A stretch of DNA of 64,000 nt from Nostoc calcicola FACHB-3891 (GTDB lineage: Bacteria; Cyanobacteriota; Cyanobacteriia; Cyanobacteriales; Nostocaceae): the NCBI RefSeq assembly GCF_014697355.1, contig NZ_JACJRQ010000027.1, forward strand, positions 1 through 64,000. The letters are read 5' to 3'. This document shows positions 52,351-62,900 of this stretch, in pieces; within the stretch, counting starts at the first letter, position 1, and the number at the start of each line of letters is the position of its first letter. The notes below the pieces were generated by a model. It made no database searches, was not told the origin of the DNA, and saw only the letters and a program-made list of their open reading frames with translations. A program made the position numbers and the translations under genes.

Positions 52351-52818
52351 TTATCGCAAAACTCTAATTGTCAAAGGATAACGATAATGTTCTCCATTGT
52401 AAGCTTTAATAGCAGCAAAAGTCACTAAAAATGATTGTAGTATTAATACTAATGAAATTAATGATATCATCACAATTAGTAAACTGTCTAAAGTTATTTT
52501 TACTTCATTAACTTTATTATTGGTAGTCACTGCCAAACTAAAGCTGACAATCACAAAAAGCAAAGAAATGGCGATGAAAATTAATGTATAAAACGTCAAA
52601 GAAATTTGAAAATTTAAAGATTCTTTACCTTGAAAATCAATCCAGGCATATTTTGCTTTTTGGAATCGCCAAATCATCAGCGGGGCGAACAGATTTAGTG
52701 GTAAATATAAAGGTATGCCAATAAATACCAAGAGCAAGACTAATATCCACGCTAATAAAGCCGAGAGATGACACAACATCGCCCATATTCGCATTTGTTG
52801 TTTAGGTTTTTTTCTCAT
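52351..52818 (-). CDS. Small integral membrane protein (DUF4870-like)
   Basis: 155 residues with a basic N-terminus (MRKKPKQQMRIWAMLCHLSA) and four hydrophobic segments (about 13-40, 72-95, 108-125 and 118-140, the last two close together). The pattern WAMLCHLSALLAWI, PLMIWRFQKAKYAWIDFQGK and ESLNFQISLTFY is that of the DUF4870/Tic20-like small membrane proteins, in which two short helices flank a conserved charged loop. The function of the family is unknown. It is divergent from the giant-protein region and about 300 bases from the oxidoreductase. Confidence 0.75.
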   Translation of the reverse strand: MRKKPKQQMRIWAMLCHLSALLAWILVLLLVFIGIPLYLPLNLFAPLMIWRFQKAKYAWIDFQGKESLNFQISLTFYTLIFIAISLLFVIVSFSLAVTTNNKVNEVKITLDSLLIVMISLISLVLILQSFLVTFAAIKAYNGEHYRYPLTIRVLR

Positions 52819-53949
52819 AGCTTTTTAAGTTGAGGTGGATCTAACAGATAATTATCCACTCTCACCATCGCATATTTGAAGTACTACCAAGGATAAAGGC
52901 AAATTCAACAGGGATAAATGAGCGATCGCCTTCAACAGGTCATTCATGATAGCATAAACGGTAATTATTTGATTTAGCACATGCCTCTGGGAATTTACTT
53001 CCTGGAAAGAATTAAATGACCGAAATAGTGCTGAGTATAAACCCGGATGCTTCATTGCTCATGAGCAATCAATATTGTCCCAACCGATGGGACTACGGTC
53101 ATAACTCCCCAGAACTGGTAAGGATTACGAGAGTGTAAACTAGCTTTGGAACTAGTAGCAGTACAATTCTGACTGCGATCGCTAGTATCTGTAACAAAAA
53201 GTACTCATCACTGAGCAATCCGTGACTACGGAATAACGCAATATTTTGTCAAAAAGTTTATATTTCTTTATGTTTAACCTCTATCGTAAATTTACTGAAA
53301 TTGGTAATATTCAATTAAATAAATGATTTTTTCACCTTCTGGCTTTGTAATGTTAATGGTACTTATGTGATAACTCTATTATCTACTACTGCCTAGAAAT
53401 TATTTAAGCTTTTTATTAAACCTGCTAGTTGTTAGCGGGCAATCATAATAGCAATCTATAGTAGTTTCGCTTAATTGAGCTTTTTCAGGTAGCAATTGCA
53501 TTGAGACTTTTGAGAGAATTTGTGTTCCCTTCTAGAAAATCTATAAGATATCCTATTTGATTTTTGAACAAACTTGCCCTCAACTTGAAAAGACTGATTC
53601 CCTATTCCCTACTGACTGAGGGTAGCAAAAAAGTTCAAAAATCAAAGGAGATTGCTATAGTTATTTCGATTTGGCATCTCAGAAAATCGAGTTGTGAAGT
53701 TCGGCTGATTCAGTGATTGAAAAGTTGCTTTGGTTCTTCTAGCAAATGATAATTTATGAGATTCGGTGTACCTGTAATTTCAGAACTTGTACGCAGTATT
53801 TCTGATGATTACTCTTTTGCTATAGCGGTTTGCAATTGGGTGGAGTAGGTTTGCACAGCTGTGTGCCCTTACCGTTTACCTCATTGAAATGAAAATCGCT
53901 ATAACTGCTTTTTTTGTGCTGACACTGCATTTTGTTTGAAAGGACTAAT
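52819..53949. other. Long intergenic region upstream of the giant protein, with an 83-bp miniature repeat
   Basis: No convincing gene in 1131 bases. TATAGCGGTTTGCA (53821 on) and the reverse complement of TGAAAATCGCTATA (ending 53903) are inverted repeats matching in 12 of 14 bases, giving an 83-bp mini element that also contains internal near-palindromes. AAAGGA at about 53938-53943 is the ribosome-binding site for the giant protein. A 67-codon minus-strand frame at 52852-53055 has no supporting features and is left out. Confidence 0.55.
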
Positions 53950-56900
53950 ATGCCAGATACCGTTGGAAATAGCTTAGAATTAGCCCTAAATGTTGGTTCA
54001 CTAACTAGCGTTCGTACCTTTAGTGAAGACATCGGTGATAGTGATAATTATGACTATTATCGTCTGCAACTTGATGGAAATAGTAACCTCATTGTTAATC
54101 TCAGTGGACTGAGTGGTGATGCTAATTTAGGACTTTATAACAGCAACGGTTCGGGAATTGTTTTTTCCAGTAATGCAGGTACAGCTAACGAAACAATCAA
54201 TCGAAATTTAGCTCCAGGTACATACTACGTACTGGTATCAAAATTTAGTACAGGTACTACTGGCTATAATTTACAACTTTCGCCAACTTCTTTAGGAACG
54301 ACACCAACAGATCCAGCAGGGAATACCCTGGATACAGCGAGAAACATTGGAGCGATCGCCACTACTACCCAATCATACAATAATTTTGTCGGCGATTTTA
54401 ATGGACTTTCACAGGATAACTATGACTACTATCGCCTACAACTAACTCAAAATAGTACTTTAAACCTGAATCTGAGTGAGTTAACTTCCGACGCTAACCT
54501 CTACCTCTACACCATTGGTGGAGATTACATTACTGCTTCGGCTGCTTCTGGAACAACCAACGAATCGATTATTCGCAACTTAGCAGCAGGCACATATTAC
54601 GTTTTGGTGCAAAAATCTGGTAGTGGTGGGACTAACTATAAATTACAAACTTCCGCCACTGCTTTAGGTGCAATTCCTGTTGATAGTGCGGGGAATGCGA
54701 TCGAAACAGCGAGAAACATCGGTACAATTAACACCACTGCCCAAAGCTTTAACGATTTTGTTGGTGATTTTAACGGACTTGCCCAGGATAATCGAGATTA
54801 TTATCGGCTAGAAATTACTCAAAATAGCACATTAAATCTCAGCCTGACTGGATTAAGCTCCGATGCAAATTTATATCTATATAATAGTGTCGGTAGCTAT
54901 ATTACTGGCGCATCAAATTCCGGTACAGCTAATGAGTCAATTATCAGCAATTTAGTTGCTGGGACATACTACGTTTTAGTCGAAAAATCAGGAACTGGTG
55001 GCACGACTTATAGTTTACAAACTTCCGCCACTGCTTTAGGTGCAATTCCGGTTGATAATGCAGGTAGCACCATCGAAACTGCCCGCAGTGTGGGTTTAAT
55101 TAATACTACAGTTCAAACTTTTAGTGATTTCGTTGGTGACTTCAACGGCTTATCTCAAGATAACCAAGATTACTATCGAATCCAACTTAGTCAAAACAGT
55201 GTTCTGAACTTGGGACTGAGTGGATTGAGTAGTGATGCTAATTTGTATTTATACAATAGCGTTGGTAATTATCTGACTGGTTCCTCTGCCTCTGGCACAG
55301 CTAGTGAATCAGTGATTCGCAATTTGAATGCAGGTATTTATTACGTTTTAGTGCAAAAATCTGGAACTGGTGGTACAACTTACAGTTTACAAGCTTCAGC
55401 TACTACCTTGGGGACGATTCCTGCTGATAATGCCGGAAATAATCGAGACACCGCCAGAAATATTAATACTTTAACCAGCACTGTCCAAACCTTCAATGAC
55501 TTTCTTGGCGACTTCAACAGTTTAAGTAATGACAACGAAGACTATTACAAATTTAACCTGACTCAAAATAGCAATGTCACCCTGAATTTGAGTGGCTTAA
55601 CTTCCGACGCTAACCTGTATTTATATAACAGCTTTGGTAGCTATATTACTGGTTCTGCGGGAGCAGGAATTTCCCAAGAGTCAATTATTTGGCAATTGAC
55701 ACCAGGAACTTATTATGTATTCGTTCAGAAGTCTGGTAGTGGTGGCACAAATTATAGTTTACAAGCTTCAGCGACGGCGGTCAGTGGAACGATCGCAAAT
55801 ACAAGTTCGCCACTAGATACAGCCCAGAATCTGGGTACGCTTAGTACAGCGCAGACTATTAGTAATTCGGTGAATAATAGCAGCAACACCAAAGATTACT
55901 ATCGCCTGCAACTTGCTCAAAATAGTACCTTGAATGTGCTGTTGAGCGATTTAACTGCTGATGCTTACATTACACTTTACAGTAGTGGTGGTAGTTACAT
56001 CACCGCCAGTTCAGCATCTGGGATTACTAACGAAGTAATTATTAGAAATTTAACGGCGGGAACTTACTTTGTTGAAGTTTCTAATAACAGCAGCACTGCA
56101 ACCAACTATAAATTACAAATTTCCGCTAATTCTCTTGGAACAATTCCCGCAGATAACGCCGGCAATGAACGTGAAAATGCCAGAAATCTCGGAGTAATTA
56201 CTACTAGTCAATCTTGGAGTGACTTTATTGGTAATTTTAACGATCTCACCCAAGATAACTACGATTACTACCGCCTGGAGTTATCCCAGAATAGCACCCT
56301 CAATCTCAATCTCAAAGGACTCACTGCTAACGCCGATTTATATTTATATAACCTTTCTGGCAGTACCATTGCTTCTACCTCGGCTTCTGGAACAGCCAAC
56401 GAATCGATTATTCGGAATCTCGCAGCAGGCACTTATTTTGCATTAGTTTATAAAAACGATAATACTGCTGGGACGAATTATACTTTAGATGTAGCGGCTA
56501 CTTCTTTAGGTGCTACTCCTGTTGATAATGCAGGCAATGACAGAGAAACTGCTAGAAATATTGGTGCTATTACTACCGCTCAAACTTTCACCGATTTTCT
56601 TGGCGACTTTAATGGGATTTTTCAAGATACTTATGACTATTACCGCCTAAATTTAACTCAAAATAGTACGTTGAATTTAACCCTGAGTGGATTAAGTTCC
56701 AATGCTGATTTATATCTCTATACTTTGGGTGGTGGTTACATAGCAGGAACTGCGGCGGGTGATATTGCCAACGAGTCAATTACTAAGAATCTCGCCGCTG
56801 GTACGTATTTTGTGCAAGTCTATAAAACTGGTAGTGGCGGCACAAATTATTCTCTACAATTAGCAGCCACTTCTTTAGGGGCAATTCCTACCGATAACGC

Positions 56901-59900
56901 TGGGGATGATAGAAATACAGCGAGAAATATCGGAGTTCTTAGTACCAACCAAACCTTCAGCGATTTTGTTGGTGATTTTAACGGTATCGCCCAAGATAAC
57001 TACGACTACTATCGTTTCCAACTGTCGCAAAATAGCACCCTCAATCTCACATTGAGTGGACTAAGTTCCGATGCGAATTTATATATCTATAACAGCAGTG
57101 GCGGCTACGTCACCCAAAGCGCGGCGAGTGGTTTAGTCAATGAAGTAATTAAGTATAATCTCCAAATCGGGACTTATTATGCCTTGGTTCAGAAGTCGGG
57201 GGTTGGCAAAACTAATTATAGTTTACAACTAGGTGCAACTTCCTTGGGTGCAACTCCAGCCGATATTGCTGGAAGTACTCTCGATACGGCGAAAAATATT
57301 GGCATTCTCAACGGCACACCGCAAAAATTCACTGATTTTATTGGTGACTTTAATGGGTTATCTAACGATGATTATGACTATTATCGCTTGGAGTTAGATC
57401 GAGCTAGCACTGTTAATTTAACCTTGAGTGGGTTGAGTGCTGACGCAAGTTTATATCTGTACACAGTGGCGGGAGGATTTATTACTTCTTCCACCAGTAC
57501 AAATACAACTAATGAGTCCATTACTCGCAGTTTGACAGCAGGGACTTATTATGCCTTGGTTTCTAGAAATGGTAGTGGCGGTACAACTTACACCCTGGAA
57601 GCAAAAGCTTTGCAGTTAGACACAGCCCAAATTATTCCGAATTTAAATAATGCTAACTTCACAGGGACTGTCAGCAACACCGATAACAGTGATTACTATC
57701 GTTTTCAACTGACGGGCAATAACACCGTTACATTTAACTTGAGTGGCTTGAGTTCCAACGCCGATTTATATCTATATAATAGTAGCGGAGAAGCGATCGC
57801 CACTTCTGCCCAAACTGGAGTCAACAACGAAACTCTTTCTCGTACTCTCCCAGCCGGCACCTATTACATCCACGTCAATAAACCAGATAGCGGTAGCACT
57901 GCATATACTCTAGAAACGAGTACAATTTCTCTCGGTGCAACTTCCCCAGATAACGCTGGTAATACTTTAGAAACTGCCAAAGAAATTGGCGTACTCACAA
58001 ACACAGTCAACTTTAGTGAAACCATCGGCGACAGCGACGCTTACGACTACTACCGCTTCCGCCTCACCGAAAACAGCACAGTCAATGTCAATCTGGGCGG
58101 CTTAGTTAACAACGCCGACTTATACCTGTATCGTAGCGATGGCGGTTCCATTAAAACCTCCTTCAGCAATGGTACAGGCAATGAGACTATTACCAGCAAT
58201 TTACTTGCACCGGGAATTTACTACGCCTTAGTTTACCGCAACAGCGTAGGTAGCACCCCCTACAGTTTACAACTTTCTCGCACCGTTTTAGGCGCCATCC
58301 CCGCCGATCCTGCCGGCAATAATTTCGATACGGCGAGAAATCTCGGCACCATCACCACAACCCAAAACCTCACCGATTTTATCGGCAGTTTCAACGGATT
58401 AGCAGACGATGACTATGATTACTACCGCCTGCAACTTTCCCAAAATAGTACACTCAAGCTCGATTTGAGTGGATTGAGTAGTGATGCCAACTTATATCTA
58501 TATAGTATAGGTGGTTATTCCATTGCCAGTTCCACTGGCAGTTTATACAACGAGTCAATTATCAGCAACTTAGCTGCGGGGACTTACTACGTTCTCGTCC
58601 AAGACTATAGCAGTAGCGGTACTAACTACAACTTACAAGTTTCTGCAACATCTCTGGGAGCAACACCCGCTGATAATTCTGGTAACTCCATAGAAACAGC
58701 CAGGAATTTAGGCACTATCACCACAACTCAAACAATTAGTGACTTCATTGGCGACTTCAACGGCATAACTCAAGATAATTACGACTACTACCGCCTGCAA
58801 CTTACCCAAAATGGCACCCTCAGCCTCAACTTAAGCGGATTAAGTTCTGATGCCAATCTCTACTTATATAATGGCGTTGGCAATACCATCACCTATTCCA
58901 CAGGTTCAGGCAATTCCAACGAGTCGATTATTCGTAACCTGACAGCTGGCGTTTATTATGTCTTAGTTCAAAAATCTGGTGAAGGCGGTACAACCTACAA
59001 CCTCCAAGCTGCAACCACTTCTCTGGGGGCAATTCCCGCCGATAATGCAGGTAATAGCTTAGATACTGCCAGAAATTTAGGCACTATCGGCACCACAGTC
59101 CAAACTGTTAGTGATTTTATCGGTGATTTTAATGGGTTATCCCAAGATGACTACGATTACTATCGCCTGCAACTAAGTCAAAATAGCACCCTCAACCTCA
59201 GCTTATCTGGTTTAACTGCCGATGCCAACTTGTATTTGTACGATAGCGTTGGCAATTATATTACTTATTCCACAGGTTCAGGAAATTCCAACGAGTCGAT
59301 TATTCGCAACCTGCTAGCTGGAATATACTACGTTGGTGTGCAAAAATATAGCACTGGCGGCACAAACTACACCTTACAAGCCTCAGCCACTTCCTTGGGG
59401 GCAACTCCGGTAGATAATGCTGGTGATAATCGAGATATTGCCAGAAATATCGGCACTTTAACCAGCACAGCCCAAACTTTCAGCGATTTTATTGGAGATT
59501 TTAACGGCTTAGTCCAAGATAATTACGATTACTACAAATTCCAAGTTAGCCAAAATAGCAACGTTACCCTCAAAGTCAGTGGCTTGAGTAGCGATGCCAA
59601 TTTGTATTTGTACAACAGCTTTGGTAACTACATTACTGCTTCCACAGGTTCCAGCATTGTCGATGAGTCCATTGCATACGCCTTGACAACAGGTACATAT
59701 TATGTAGGGGTGCAGAAATCTGGGAATGGTGGCACAACTTATAACTTCAGTGCGGCGGCCACTGCCACATCTGCAACTATACCAGACACCAGCACCGGGC
59801 TAGATGCAGCCGTCAATCTGGGAACTCTGGGCACCCTGCAAACTGTTACTAACTCAGTTAACAATACCACCAATCAAAAAGACTACTATCGCGTCCAATT

Positions 59901-62900
59901 GGCGAATCCCAGCACCATCAATTTAACGCTGAGTGAATTAAGCGCAGATGCTTATCTCTATCTTTATAGTAGCGGCGGCACTTACATTACTGGCAGTAAC
60001 GCGTCGGGAACGACGAACGAAAACATCACACGCAATTTAACGGCAGGAACTTATTTCATTGAGGTATCTAACTACAACACAGGTACAGCAAATTATAAAT
60101 TACAAGCTTCAGCTACCTCACTGGGGACAATTCCGGTGGATAATGCCGGAGATAGCCGCAATACAGCCAGAAATATCGGCGTCATTACCACCAGCCAAAC
60201 CTTCAACGATTTTGTTGGCGACTTCAACGGCTTGGTACAAGATACCTACGATTACTACCGCCTGGAACTTACCCAAAATCGTACCCTCACCCTGAATCTC
60301 ACCGGCTTAAGTAGCGATGCCAATCTGTATTTAACTAATTTTAATGGCGGCACCGTCGCTTACGGTACCACCGCTGGCACCGCCAATGAATCAATTAGTA
60401 AAAACTTGACAGCCGGGACATATTTTGCATACGTCTACAAAAGCGGTATTGGTGGCACAAATTATTCTCTACAAGCGACTACCACCGCCTTGGCGACGAC
60501 TCCTGTGGATAATGCCGGAGATAGCCGCGAGACTGCCAGAAACATTGGCGTCATTACTACCAGCCAAACCTTCAATGACTTTGTAGGCAATTTTAATGAC
60601 ATCGCCCAAGATAATTATGACTACTATCGTTTAGATTTAGGACAAAACAGCACCCTGAATCTGAGTTTAACGGGATTAACCGCCGATGCTAACTTGTATC
60701 TATATAATGTCAACGGCAGTTATATAGCTACTAGTACCAACACTGGCACAGCCAATGAGTCAATTATCAAAAATCTAGTTGCCGGAACGTATTTCCTACA
60801 AGCATATAGCAGCGGTGGTGTGGGGACAAATTATGCCCTTACAGTTAATGCTACAGCTTTAGGGGCAATTCCAGTAGATAATGCAGGGAGCGATCGCAAC
60901 ACAGCTAGAAACATCGGCACAATTACCGCCAACCAAACCTTCAGCGATTTTGTTGGCAACTTCAATGACATTTCCCAAGATGACTACGACTATTACCGCC
61001 TGCAACTGAGCCAAAATAGCACCTTAAATCTAAGTCTCAGTGGCTTGAGTTCAGATGCTAATTTGTATCTCTACAACAGCAACGGTGGCTATATCACCGG
61101 CACATCTGCGAGTGGCACAGCCAACGAAAATCTCAATTACAACCTCCTCCCTGGCACATATTATGCCTTAGTGCAAAAATATAGCACTGGCGGCACCACC
61201 TATAATTTCCAAGCAGGTGCAACATCACTTGGGGCGACACCCGCAGACTTAGCCGGCAATAACCTCGACACAGCCAGACAAGTCACCAACATCAACAGCA
61301 CACCGCAGACTTTCAGTGATTTTGTCGGCGACTTCTACGGTTTATCTCAAGATAACTACGACTACTACCGCCTGGAGTTAACAGGCAATACCAAAGTAGA
61401 CTTAAAACTCAGCGGCTTGAGTGCCGATGCTAACCTCAATCTCTACACCATTGCTGGTAACTATATTACAGCTTCCTCCGGCTCAGGCATTTCCGAAGAA
61501 AACATCAGCCGCAACTTAGCCGGTGGCACCTACTTTGTGCTGGTTAATAAATACAGCAGTGGCAGCACCAACTATAATTTACAAGTTTCCGGAACCTCTT
61601 TACCCGCCACCCCAGCCGATAACGCCGGCGATATCCTCACTGCCGCCAGAGATATCGGTGTTCTGATTAATACTCAGACATTCAGTGATTATATTGGCAA
61701 CTTCCTGGAACTTTCCCAAGATAACTACGATTATTATCGCTTTGAACTCACCAAAGACAGCAGTTTAGACTTGACACTAAGCGGTTTAGACACAGGTACT
61801 AACGCCAGTATCGCCCTCCTCGATAGTGTAGGTAATGCCATCACCAGTAGTAACACCGCCATTAACACCTTGTTATTTACTGGCGTTTACTACGCCCGTG
61901 TCGCTTCCACCTACGGAACTGGAACAAACTACACCCTCACCGCCACAGCCACATCTGTGGAAGACTCCGCTGGTAACTCCCTCAGCGAAGCCCGGAATTT
62001 AAGTATCCTCACAGGAAGCCAAACCTTCAGCGATTTTGTCGGCGAATTAGATCGTAATGACTATTATCGCTTTGAACTGACTCAAGCGAGTACCTTTAAC
62101 TTAACCCTCAACGGCTTAACTGCCGATGCCAATGTGGAATTACTGAGTAGTAATGGAGGCACACTTGCCAGTTCCACAGCCTTCGGCACATCCCCAGAAT
62201 CCATCAGCCGCGACTTAGAGGCGGGGACTTACTACGTCCGCACTTATCGTAATAGTGGTAATACTAATTACAACCTAAATCTCACCGCCACACCCAAAAC
62301 CACAATCACACCCTTCCAAATTCGCCAAGTTAGCCCCAATACAGGCAGTAACGCCGGACAAACCACCATCACCATTGAAGGGAATCAATTTACACCAGGT
62401 GCAGTTGTCAGTTTAATTGCTCCCAACAATACTACGCGCACCGCTACCCAAGTCACTTGGCAAAATAGCAGCACCTTAGTAGCTACCTTCAATTTAGCCG
62501 GATTGACTGGGGGAGCTTATGACGTGCGGGTAACTGATACTGCGGGGACGGCCACAGTCAATGATATCTTTACAGTTAACGGTGCTGCTCCTGGTCAATT
62601 AGAAGTGTTTGTGAGTGCGCCAGCGAGAATGCGCCCTTGGATGACAGGAGAAGCAATTATTACCTACCGCAATGCAGGTAACACAGATATTGCTGTTCCT
62701 GTGTTTAGCTTAGATGGAAGTCAAATTTTATTTCGTCCTATCGGCGGAACTGGCTTTACCGATAGTACAGTACAATTTCTGGGCATTAACACTCAGGGTA
62801 CAGCAGGAATTCTCGCCCCTGGTGCAACGGGTACTTACTCCTTCCTGTTCCGTCCCAAAGCTGGCGCTACTAGTGGCAGTTTGAACATCAGCGCCCCCAG

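Noticed and set aside
52852..53055. 67-codon minus-strand frame
   Set aside because: No ribosome-binding site, no recognisable domain, and lies in a repeat-bearing spacer.
56219..56446. Frames in other registers inside the giant repeat gene, both strands
   Set aside because: They arise from repetitive Thr/Asn/Gly codons and are shadows of the long frame.
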